A stretch of DNA of 39,577 nucleotides from a virus: positions 1 through 39,577 of the IMG/VR virus record IMGVR_UViG_3300048908_000312; one strand, 5' to 3'. Positions within the stretch are counted from its first letter, which is position 1; each line of letters opens with the position of its first letter. The notes under the pieces were generated by a model. That model was not told where the DNA came from. It did no database searches and was given only the letters and a program-made list of their open reading frames with translations. Both the position numbers and the translations under genes were made by a program. Below are positions 15,261 to 22,538 of this stretch, piece after piece.

Positions 15261-15727
15261 TGGACCGGCGCGAAGCAATCCTATCGCGGCTGTTCACCGT
15301 GCTTTCCAGCATTTCGGGGTTCTCAGCGGTCTATCGCAACCGGCCGCTGAACCCGGCCGCTTCGCTGCGGCCCGCGCTGTTCCTGCTCGACGCCCATGAG
15401 GCGCCCGATCTGGAAAAGGGCATGGAGCCGGCCTTTCGCCGTCTCGGCATCACGCCGATGCGGATGACGCCGGAGATTTTCATTTCGCTCGGCGAAGCGC
15501 CTGAAAATGTCGGGCCGTCGTTGAACGCCATCCGCGTCGAAGTGCTGAAAGCCGTTTTCAATGACGTCACATCAACCGACGCCGCAGGCCTTGGTTCTCT
15601 CGTCACGCCGAGCGGAGACGTTCGCTATGAGGGCTGCGCCACGGCGCTCACCATGGCGTCCGGCGTCGAGGGCGAGATGGGCGTCTCGCTGACCTTCCTC
15701 TACCCGCTCAAGCCGAGCGAATTCTAG
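15260..15727 (+). CDS. Tail terminator/completion protein candidate
   Basis: 155 residues from ATG at 15260 (TGATG overlap). Pattern of a tail-terminator fold: N-terminal helix (REAILSRLFTVLSSISGF), central strands (PALFLLDAH, MRMTPEIFISLGEA), a helix (SLNAIRVEVLKAVFND) and C-terminal strands (VEGEMGVSLTFLYPL). These proteins cap the tail tube and join it to the head. It comes just before the terminator and the tube gene. Assigned on position and secondary-structure pattern. Confidence 0.6.
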   Translation: MDRREAILSRLFTVLSSISGFSAVYRNRPLNPAASLRPALFLLDAHEAPDLEKGMEPAFRRLGITPMRMTPEIFISLGEAPENVGPSLNAIRVEVLKAVFNDVTSTDAAGLGSLVTPSGDVRYEGCATALTMASGVEGEMGVSLTFLYPLKPSEF

Positions 15728-15751
15728 CCTTTCACAGAACTAACAGAACCA

Positions 15752-15780
15752 AAAACGATCGGCTTCAGGCCGGTTGTTTT
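15752..15780 (+). terminator. Intrinsic terminator before the tail tube gene
   Basis: AAAACGATCGGC (15752-15763) pairs with GCCGGTTGTTTT (15769-15780) around TTCAG, with two G-T wobbles. The A-run/T-run flanks are ideal for a bidirectional intrinsic terminator. It sits 25 bp after the tail-terminator candidate and closes the connector operon. Confidence 0.8.
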
Positions 15781-15857
15781 GCGCCCCGATCCGGTCCTTG
15801 GGCAAGACCGACCCGCGCCGTGGTGATGACGCCGCAAGCCCCTAGATGGAGCCTCCT

Positions 15858-16556
15858 ATGACCCAATGGACGGTTGGTCCTCAAAACTACATGATCGGCA
15901 AGGGCGTCGTGTCCGTTGTGACCGGCGTTCCGAATGTCGATTATTGGCAGCCGCTGACGGCCTATGCGGTCGGCGCCGCCGTGGTCAATTTCGACGCCAC
16001 CGCGACGGATGGCTATCCGATCAAGGTGTTCGTGTGCGCGACCGCCGGCACGTCGGCTTCCTCGACCGGCCCGCATACCGGCACGCTGACCGATGACACG
16101 GTGGTCTGGACGATCTCGGCACCGACCGACGTTGGCAACGTCTCGAAATTCGAGATCAACATCAAGTCGGATTACGAGAAGCACAAGACTTCGCGCTCCG
16201 GCGCCGTGGTGCAGGATTTCGTCGCCGAAACCGGCCGCGACGGCTCGTTTTCCGCGACCCTCGAGGAATATTCGCTCGAAAACCTTGCCCTCGTCTCCTA
16301 TGGCGTGATTTCGGGAACGTCGCCGAACCGTCTCGGCAAGATGGGCGGCCAGTCGTCGCAAAATCAGTGCTGGATGTTCCGTGGCACCGGCGCCCATGGC
16401 GCGCATTTCCAGGTCGTGGTTCCGCGCGCCCTGGTCCATCCGCCGAAGACGATCGGCTTCATCTCCGAAAAACTCGCCAATTTCGAATGCGAAGCGGACG
16501 TGTTCGGCATGCCGTCCGACGCCTACGCTTTCTATTACGTGGCCGAAATCGCGTAA
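15858..16556 (+). CDS. Major tail tube protein with inserted carbohydrate-binding-like module
   Basis: 232 residues from ATG 15858, which has GGAG 6 bases upstream within an in-frame ATG at 15846. The first 28 and last ~140 residues form a tube-type fold (NVSKFEINIKSDYEKHKTSRSG, CWMFRGTGAHGAHFQVVVP, the EIA end). Residues ~29-90 are an insertion: YWQPLTAYAVGAAVVN then KVFVCATAGTSASSTGP and TDDTVVWTI, the W-x-TAY-x-G / TAGTS / D-x-TVVW pattern of small carbohydrate-binding-like domains in phage tail proteins. Such an insert would project from the tube surface in hundreds of copies. The gene has its own terminator upstream, as expected for a high-copy protein. Confidence 0.82.
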   Translation: MTQWTVGPQNYMIGKGVVSVVTGVPNVDYWQPLTAYAVGAAVVNFDATATDGYPIKVFVCATAGTSASSTGPHTGTLTDDTVVWTISAPTDVGNVSKFEINIKSDYEKHKTSRSGAVVQDFVAETGRDGSFSATLEEYSLENLALVSYGVISGTSPNRLGKMGGQSSQNQCWMFRGTGAHGAHFQVVVPRALVHPPKTIGFISEKLANFECEADVFGMPSDAYAFYYVAEIA

Positions 16557-16615
16557 ATCTCCAGCAGCAATTGTGGCGCCCCGAACCATCTGGGCGCCCT
16601 TTTTGAGGTCATTCC

Positions 16616-17011
16616 ATGCCCAACATTTTGAATTTTCGGCGCGCGCAAAAAGAGGTCGAGATCGCAGGCGAACGCCTCAATATCTGCGGCTGGCGGCTCG
16701 GTATTTTATCGGATGTGCTCAACGCCAATCCGAAACTTGCCGCCATTATTGACGCCGGGAAAACTCCGGCGCCGGGGGAGATGGTTAGCGCGATCGTTGA
16801 AGCTGATATCGGGCGAATTCTTTCGCAGGGCTGCGGATATGCGCCCGAAGATGATGCGGCAGCGGCAGCGTTCGGCAATGATCTTCTCATTGGTGAGCAA
16901 ATGGAACTGTTGGGCCACATTCTCGCTGTCACCTTTGAGAAGCAGGCCGCCGGCCCTTTGGCCCCAGCGATTGCGACATTGACAGGCGCGACCCTGTCCT
17001 TGAACGCCTAG
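16616..17011 (+). CDS. Tail assembly chaperone (G-like frame)
   Basis: 131 residues, GAGG 7 bases before the ATG. Beta-rich N-terminus (ILNFRRAQKEVEIAGERLNICGW) followed by a helical bundle (EMVSAIVEADIGRILSQG, NDLLIGEQMELLGHILAVTFE), typical of the first chaperone between tail tube and tape measure genes. In lambda and relatives a fraction of ribosomes slip -1 near the end of this gene to make a G-T fusion; a fitting site is at 16954-16960. Name assigned by position and fold pattern. Confidence 0.75.
   Translation: MPNILNFRRAQKEVEIAGERLNICGWRLGILSDVLNANPKLAAIIDAGKTPAPGEMVSAIVEADIGRILSQGCGYAPEDDAAAAAFGNDLLIGEQMELLGHILAVTFEKQAAGPLAPAIATLTGATLSLNA
16954..16960 (+). other. Candidate -1 ribosomal frameshift site CCCTTTG
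   Basis: In the 16616 frame the codons read ggC|CCT|TTG, so C CCT TTG fits X XXY YYZ exactly. A -1 slip lands in the frame that is open from 16939 (after a TGA at 16936-16938) to 17325. A 6-bp hairpin (16981-16986 with 16993-16998) lies 20 bases downstream, farther than the usual 5-9 bases. Confidence 0.6.
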
Positions 17012-17031
17012 GCTTCTACGGTCGCAAGGAA

Positions 17032-17325
17032 ATGGCGGCGAATGACGCGCCGCCGCCTGTCGGCGCGCCGCTATGGCGCCCAAATGAAAAGCGCAGTGTC
17101 CTTACCGAATTCGCGATCGCATATGACCTTCTGGTCGAAGCAAATTACCCGCCGGATGACATATGGGAAATGACGCCGCGCCAGATGAATGCGGCGCTCC
17201 ATTTTGCCGGAAAGCGGCGGCGCCTACGTCAGGCCGAAAGGCTCAGCCTCCACGCGCTCGCCGCGCAGGGCGACGGCAAGGAAATCGAAAAGCAGATCAA
17301 GAGGCTGGCGCCGCTGGGTAAGTGA
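17032..17325 (+). CDS. Tail assembly chaperone T-like frame (likely made only as fusion)
   Basis: 97 residues if started at the ATG 17032, but AAGGA abuts that ATG with only one base between, a poor ribosome site, while the frame is open back to 16939. Slipping at 16954-16960 would give a 236-residue fusion passing through DPVLERLGFYGRKEM before this part. The sequence is helical and basic (EFAIAYDLLVEANYPPDDIWEMTPRQMNAALHFAGKRRRLRQAERL), like the C-terminal tape-measure-binding part of GT chaperones. Independent translation cannot be excluded. Confidence 0.65.
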   Translation: MAANDAPPPVGAPLWRPNEKRSVLTEFAIAYDLLVEANYPPDDIWEMTPRQMNAALHFAGKRRRLRQAERLSLHALAAQGDGKEIEKQIKRLAPLGK

Positions 17326-17328
17326 CCG

Positions 17329-17970
17329 ATGAAATTTCGCTTCGAAAAGAATGATCGCGGCCCCATTATCGACATCGAAGCATTGGGAACTCTTGTCTCC
17401 AATGCCGCGACGGCGGCGATCGAAGACGCGGCCGATCTTATTCGCGCCAAGGGTTCGGCCGATGTTGTAGCAGCCGGGTTCTCGCGTGATTTTTCGGATG
17501 CGCTTGACGTCACGACGCATATTTCGCAGGGATTCAAAACCCGCAACTCGGTCACGGCGCGGCTTCGCATCCCCTACGCCATTGTGTTCGAATATGGCGC
17601 CACGGTCGAAGGCAATCCGCTCTTGTGGATCCCGCTTCCCGGCGTTCCGAAGATGATCGGGGCCAAGAAGACGACCGCGAAACTTTATGCGGCCGAGGTT
17701 GGCCCGCTCACCTACGTCAAGACTGGCCGATTTCCGATGCTTTACGGCTATGGCGGCGGCGCGCCGGCGGAATCGGCGTTGAAGGCTGAACCGTCACGCT
17801 CGAAACGGCTGACGACCGCCGGGTTGAAGGCCAAAACCGGCGCGAAAATCCCGCTGTTCATCGGGCTGCATGCGACCGAAATCGCCAAGCGATTGCATAT
17901 CCTGGAAATCTGCCAAGACGCAGAGCGTCGCATTCCAGAATTTTACTCGAACTATGCGGGAGGGCGTTAA
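17329..17970 (+). CDS. Pre-tape-measure tail protein (DUF6441-like)
   Basis: 213 residues. The segment IPYAIVFEYGATVEGNPLLWIPLPG (~83-107), a strand pair around YGATVEG followed by LWIPL, resembles the uncharacterised phage family DUF6441, which occurs next to tape measure genes in alphaproteobacterial phages. A long N-terminal helix (LVSNAATAAIEDAADLIRAKG) precedes it. It directly abuts the tape measure gene (TAA then ATG). A minor tail or tail-completion role is inferred. The DUF match is from memory of the pattern and should be treated as tentative. Confidence 0.6.
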   Translation: MKFRFEKNDRGPIIDIEALGTLVSNAATAAIEDAADLIRAKGSADVVAAGFSRDFSDALDVTTHISQGFKTRNSVTARLRIPYAIVFEYGATVEGNPLLWIPLPGVPKMIGAKKTTAKLYAAEVGPLTYVKTGRFPMLYGYGGGAPAESALKAEPSRSKRLTTAGLKAKTGAKIPLFIGLHATEIAKRLHILEICQDAERRIPEFYSNYAGGR

Positions 17971-20900
17971 ATGGCTGGCGGCGCTTTCACGCAAACCGTC
18001 GTTCTCGACGGCGGCGACAAGGTCGCCAAGCAGCTTGCCGAGATCGGGAAATCAGGCGAACAGGCGTTCAAGCAGATCGGCGACGCGACCAAATCGGCGT
18101 CGCAAAATCTCAATTCCGCGCAATCGGTTTTCGGCCAGATAGCGTCTGCCTTTCAAGGCATGGTCCAGCAAGTCGCGGATGCGGGGCAGGCCTTTGGCCG
18201 CGCCTTCGATCCGCTGATTTCCGCAGGCTCGGCGGCGCTTGGCGCTGCGACCAGGACCGGGGCGGGGTTCGGAGCGGTTGCGGGCGCGGCGGCCGGCATT
18301 TCCGGGGCGATCGGCAAGATCGGGCAGGAGGCGGCCAATTCGGTCGCCAAGCTGAACGACGCGGCGACCGCCGCCGGCCTGACGATGGAGAAATATTCCG
18401 CGCTCCGCGCTGCGTTCGAAGGCGTTGGCGTTGGCGCCAATGTCCTCGATAAAATGGTGCAGGCCTCCGAAAGAGCCGCTCGCGGCGCCGAATTGAAGGG
18501 CGGCCCGTCGCATTTCCGCCGCGCGCCAGAGAGCGCCGATCAGGGCGATGATGCGGAGAGCGCCGACAAGGCGGCGGCGTCGGTTGGAAAGCTGACAGAA
18601 AGCATTCTCGGGGCCGAACGCGCGGCGTCTGATCTTCCCCGCGTTTTCAAGGCCGTCAATGGCGCCTTTGAGGAAGTCCACGCCGGCGACAGCAAATCCC
18701 AAGGCCTTGGCGGCTATGCCCAGGCGGCGGGTGAGCTCGGCGTCGCTTTGCGCGATATGTATGGCAAAGCGCGCCCCGGCATCGAGATCGCGCGCGATGT
18801 CGTGCTGTCGTTGGGCAAAATGGCGGATGGCGCGCGCCGCGCGGACATCGCCGCCCGGGCCTTTGGCGAAGGGCTGGCGCGGGAAGTGCTGGCCGTCGCG
18901 GACAATCGGGAGGCCATCAACGCCCTGGCTGCGGCGCACGAGAGGTCCGCCGCCACTATGTCGGAGGCGCAGAAGAAACAGGCCGACGACGCCCGCGCGA
19001 CCGGCGCCATTCTCGCCTCGGTCAAGGCGTCGTGGCTCGAATATTATCGATCACTGGCGACGCCGGTCACGATTGATCAGAACAACGCCATCATCGTCTT
19101 TTTCGAGCGCAACAAACAGGCGTTGAAGGATTTCGGCGACAATGTCGTCGGCCCGGCGATTCGTTGGCTCGGGCAGTTCCAGAATTCTTTCGGCGCGGTT
19201 TCGATCGCCGCCGCCGCCCTCGGCTCGTCGCTTCGCCTGTTATCGCCGGTCGCCGCCACGGCCTTTGGCGCGGCGGGCATCGCGGCGATTGTTTTCGGCG
19301 ACAAGATCAAAGACGGCGCGCTCGCCGCCATGACCGAATTGACGCGCATCGTCAAGGCGAACGATCTTTCGACCTTCGCGGGCTGGAAAAACGCCGCGGG
19401 GGCGGTTTGGGAAGACATTAAACAAATCGCCTTCGACGCTTGGGCGGAAATTCGCCAGCGCGTTGCGGCGGTCGATTGGGCGGCGGCCTGGGCCGATTTC
19501 AAGGCGGCGGCGTTCAACGCCTGGGACAATCTGCGCCAGCAAATTGCGGCGATTGATTGGGCCGGCCTATGGGACCGGTTTACCTCGATCGCATCCGACG
19601 CGATGGGCGCAGCCGTCAAGATCGCGGGCGACGCCTATGGCGCGATCAAGAGCGCGGCGGTCGCGGCGTTCCCCGGCCTGGTCGAAACCTTTGTGCGGTT
19701 CGAGCAATTCGCGAAAGACACAATGACCGCGATCAAGGGATTTTCGAAAGAAACCTGGATTGCGATCGGCGTCGGGCTAGCGGCGGCCGCGATTGTCTGG
19801 CGCGGGAGCTTTCTTGGCCTCGCGCTTGGCGCCGCGCCGTTTTGGGAAGAAATCCTTGTCGGCGCGGCGCGTATTTCTCCGGCCTTTCGCGCCATTGTCG
19901 CGCCCATTCGCGCGTCTATGGCAGGGCTGATCGATGGCATGTTGCAGCTTTGGCGCAATTTTTGGACGGTCCTGTCCAACCCCGCCGACGTTGGCGGCGC
20001 CGCCAATCTTGAACGCGCGGCTGGCTTCGCCGGATTTCGCGCGGCAGCGATTCGGGTTTGGGGAGAAGTCCAGCGCATATTCGTGGCTGGCGTGCGCGGC
20101 ATTCGCTCGACCATCGAAGGAGCGTTCCCGGAGGCGAAAGAATTATTCAGCGGCTTCGCGGCGTCCGCGTCACGCCTTTATGCTGCGCTTCGTATCCTCG
20201 GAGTCGAACTTTCGGCGTTTCTCGCCATGATCACGCTCGGCAAGGTTTCTCTCGGGCCGTGGGAGGCGCTATTTCTGGCTTTCGGGTTGCACATCGCCGG
20301 CATCTTGCCGCTGTTCACGTCCCTGATCACGTTCATCGGGTTGGCGATCACCGGCATCGGCCATCTAGCCGGCGCGATCGTCGCCATCCCCAGCGCGATT
20401 CAGACGATGGGCGGCGTTATCGCCAGTTTCTGGGCGGTCGTGACAAGCCCCGCTGTGCTGGCGATCGCCGCGATCGTCGCTCTCGCCGTCGCGGTCGGCA
20501 ATCTCTACAACCATTGGAACGAACTGACTGCGGCTGGCCGCGCGTTTTATTCATCGCTCGCAGTCGGCGCGGCGGGGGTTCTCGCTTACGTCGCGGCGAT
20601 CAATATTATCCCCGCCGTTGCGACTGCCGCCGGCGCAGCGATCACTGTATTCACGGCGATCGTGCGCGGCCTTTCCGCAGCATTCCTGTTCATGTCAGCT
20701 ACACCTTGGGGCGCAATTATTGCTGCGGCCATCATCCTTGTCGCCGTCGCGCTCTACGCACTCTACACCCATTGGGACCAGGTCAAATTAGGCGCCCAGG
20801 CGGCGTGGAGCGCGATCACCAACGGGGCGAATGCCGCCTGGTCCTCGATCAAGAGCGCGGCGGAAGGTTTTTTCGGCTGGCTCGAAGCCAAATGGAACGC

Positions 20901-22089
20901 GCTGAAGGACCTCGGCGGCAGCCTTTGGGACAAGTTCAAGACCGGCGCCAATAGCGCATGGGAAGGCGTCAAAGCCGCCTTTACCGACAGCATCACGTGG
21001 ATCGAAACCAAATGGGACGCGTTGATCGCCAAAATCAAAGGCGGCCTTGCGGCGGTCGGCTTACTTCCGTCGGGGGGCGCCTCGTCCGATTCCGGCAGTT
21101 CCAACAGTGAGACCGCCAGCTCCAGCTCCGGCGCCCCGGGCTTCGCCGGCGGCGGCGTCATCAATGGACCTGGCACGGGGACATCGGACAGCATCCTTGC
21201 CAGGCTTTCGAATGGCGAATTTATTGTCACCGCTAAAGCCGTGAGGGCTTATGGCGCGCGTCTGTTCCACGCGTTCAACAACCTATCCTTTCCCGGTTTC
21301 GCAGACGGCGGCGATGTTTCGGACTCAGCACAAGTCGATCTCGGCGATCTTGCTGATAGCTTCGGAGCATCATCGGGACAGATTGACCTTGGCGCGCTCA
21401 CCGACAGACTCGGAGCATCGTCGGGACAAGTCGATCTCGCCGATCTTGCTGACAAGATCGGAACATCGTCGGGACAGGTCGATCTCGCGCAGATTGCCAA
21501 CAAGCGCAGAAAATCGTCGGGGCAAGTCGATCTCGCGGCGCTCGCCGACAAACTCGGAATATCGTCTGCGATAGTGGATCTCTTTGGAGGAGATTCCGAC
21601 TTCAAGGCTACGGGCTTCGGCGTTAGCGGCTTCAAAGACGGCGGCTTGATCGGAGCGATTAAATCGATCGGCAGCGCCTGGCGAGGGGCGTCGAAATTTT
21701 TGAGCGGCGGCCTGCTGTCCGGCCCTGGAACCGGAACGTCGGACAGCATCCTCGCGCGGTTGAGCAACGGCGAATTCGTCATGAACGCCAAGGCCGTTGG
21801 CGCGTTCGGCGCGGATTTCTTCCACTCGTTGAACAACCTGAAAATGCCAGGCTTCGCCATGGGCGGCGCAATCGGAACGCCGGCGCTGGCCTCGCTCCCG
21901 GCCTTTACGGGCGGCGGCGTCGCGCGCCAGCCTGCCCACGCTGGCATGATCCCCTTCACGCTCGATCAGGGCGGCCGTTCTTATGAACTGATGGCGCCTC
22001 ATGAAACAGTGCGGGAATTGCGGCGCCATTCGACGGCTTCGCGCATGACTTCGACCACCAAACGCGCGCCGAGCTGGGATAGGGGCTGA
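17971..22089 (+). CDS. Tape measure protein with internal and C-terminal repeats
   Basis: 1372 residues, the longest gene. The N-terminal 65 residues are coiled-coil-like (VAKQLAEIGKSGEQAFKQIG), followed by Ala-rich helices, several hydrophobic stretches (~800-950) and Trp-rich repeats: a 27-residue duplication at ~487-540 (AFDAWAEIRQR / AFNAWDNLRQQ) and a second pair at ~952-1025 (GANAAWSSIKSA / GANSAWEGVKAA). The C-terminus has two copies of GPGTGTSDSILARLSNGEF with GFAGGG/GFKDGG and NNLxxPGFAxGG flanks, separated by five 16-residue repeats. At ~1.5 Å per residue a tail of about 200 nm is expected, as in siphophages. It scaffolds tube polymerisation and probably forms a membrane channel during DNA entry. 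Confidence 0.92.
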   Translation: MAGGAFTQTVVLDGGDKVAKQLAEIGKSGEQAFKQIGDATKSASQNLNSAQSVFGQIASAFQGMVQQVADAGQAFGRAFDPLISAGSAALGAATRTGAGFGAVAGAAAGISGAIGKIGQEAANSVAKLNDAATAAGLTMEKYSALRAAFEGVGVGANVLDKMVQASERAARGAELKGGPSHFRRAPESADQGDDAESADKAAASVGKLTESILGAERAASDLPRVFKAVNGAFEEVHAGDSKSQGLGGYAQAAGELGVALRDMYGKARPGIEIARDVVLSLGKMADGARRADIAARAFGEGLAREVLAVADNREAINALAAAHERSAATMSEAQKKQADDARATGAILASVKASWLEYYRSLATPVTIDQNNAIIVFFERNKQALKDFGDNVVGPAIRWLGQFQNSFGAVSIAAAALGSSLRLLSPVAATAFGAAGIAAIVFGDKIKDGALAAMTELTRIVKANDLSTFAGWKNAAGAVWEDIKQIAFDAWAEIRQRVAAVDWAAAWADFKAAAFNAWDNLRQQIAAIDWAGLWDRFTSIASDAMGAAVKIAGDAYGAIKSAAVAAFPGLVETFVRFEQFAKDTMTAIKGFSKETWIAIGVGLAAAAIVWRGSFLGLALGAAPFWEEILVGAARISPAFRAIVAPIRASMAGLIDGMLQLWRNFWTVLSNPADVGGAANLERAAGFAGFRAAAIRVWGEVQRIFVAGVRGIRSTIEGAFPEAKELFSGFAASASRLYAALRILGVELSAFLAMITLGKVSLGPWEALFLAFGLHIAGILPLFTSLITFIGLAITGIGHLAGAIVAIPSAIQTMGGVIASFWAVVTSPAVLAIAAIVALAVAVGNLYNHWNELTAAGRAFYSSLAVGAAGVLAYVAAINIIPAVATAAGAAITVFTAIVRGLSAAFLFMSATPWGAIIAAAIILVAVALYALYTHWDQVKLGAQAAWSAITNGANAAWSSIKSAAEGFFGWLEAKWNALKDLGGSLWDKFKTGANSAWEGVKAAFTDSITWIETKWDALIAKIKGGLAAVGLLPSGGASSDSGSSNSETASSSSGAPGFAGGGVINGPGTGTSDSILARLSNGEFIVTAKAVRAYGARLFHAFNNLSFPGFADGGDVSDSAQVDLGDLADSFGASSGQIDLGALTDRLGASSGQVDLADLADKIGTSSGQVDLAQIANKRRKSSGQVDLAALADKLGISSAIVDLFGGDSDFKATGFGVSGFKDGGLIGAIKSIGSAWRGASKFLSGGLLSGPGTGTSDSILARLSNGEFVMNAKAVGAFGADFFHSLNNLKMPGFAMGGAIGTPALASLPAFTGGGVARQPAHAGMIPFTLDQGGRSYELMAPHETVRELRRHSTASRMTSTTKRAPSWDRG
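19429..19590 (+). repeat. Two-copy 81-bp duplication in the tape measure gene
   Basis: Units 19429-19509 and 19510-19590 encode 27-residue copies beginning AFDAWAEIRQRVAAVDW and AFNAWDNLRQQIAAIDW. Identity is high at protein level but diverged at codon level, so the duplication is old or under selection. Tail-length change by unit gain or loss is a plausible consequence. Confidence 0.65.
21331..21570 (+). repeat. Five 48-bp tandem repeats in the tape measure gene
   Basis: Units start at 21331, 21379, 21427, 21475 and 21523; each encodes 16 residues of the form QVDLADLADKIGTSSG (residues 1121-1200), and a broken sixth (IVDLFGG) follows at 21571. Copies differ at several positions but keep CAAGTCGATCTCG-like starts and GCATCGTCGGGA-like ends. 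The array lies between the two GPGTGTSDS modules, outside the helical length-determining region. Confidence 0.85.
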
Positions 22090-22535
22090 TGACCATTCCT
22101 CCCGCTTCAGGAACGCTGCTTGTCCTCTCGACGCCGATGGGCATCCCGCTCTATTCGGCGCGCGGGCTGAAGCAAAGCCTCAACGTGATCCGCCAGGCGC
22201 AACAGCTCCGGCGCACGGTCAACGGCGGCCTGATCGATCTGTCGCTGTCGCAATTCCGCAAATACGCTTCGACGATTTCCTGCACCGATCAGCGCGCCCC
22301 GGCGATTGATGGCATCTGGCCGGGGCAGATCCTGACCGTCTCCTGCGTCGCGGAATTATCCTACCTGACCGCCGGCGGCTCGCCGCAGCGCACCGTTGTG
22401 TCGGGCTCTTCCTATACCGAAGGCGATTACACCTTCTATCGTCCGCAGCTCACAATGCGCGTCATCACGCCCAAGACCGAAATGGACGAGTGGAAATGCT
22501 CGGTCGGCTGGGCGCTGGACTTGGAAGAGGTCTAG
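22089..22535 (+). CDS. Minor tail protein after tape measure
   Basis: 148 residues, starting in a TGATGA overlap with the tape measure stop. Beta-rich, with VNGGLIDLSLSQFRKYASTISC and a C-terminal MRVITPKTEMDEWKCSVGWALDLEEV. Position between tape measure and hub suggests a distal tail or tail-tip component. No family recognised. Confidence 0.6.
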   Translation: MTIPPASGTLLVLSTPMGIPLYSARGLKQSLNVIRQAQQLRRTVNGGLIDLSLSQFRKYASTISCTDQRAPAIDGIWPGQILTVSCVAELSYLTAGGSPQRTVVSGSSYTEGDYTFYRPQLTMRVITPKTEMDEWKCSVGWALDLEEV

Positions 22536-22538
22536 CCC

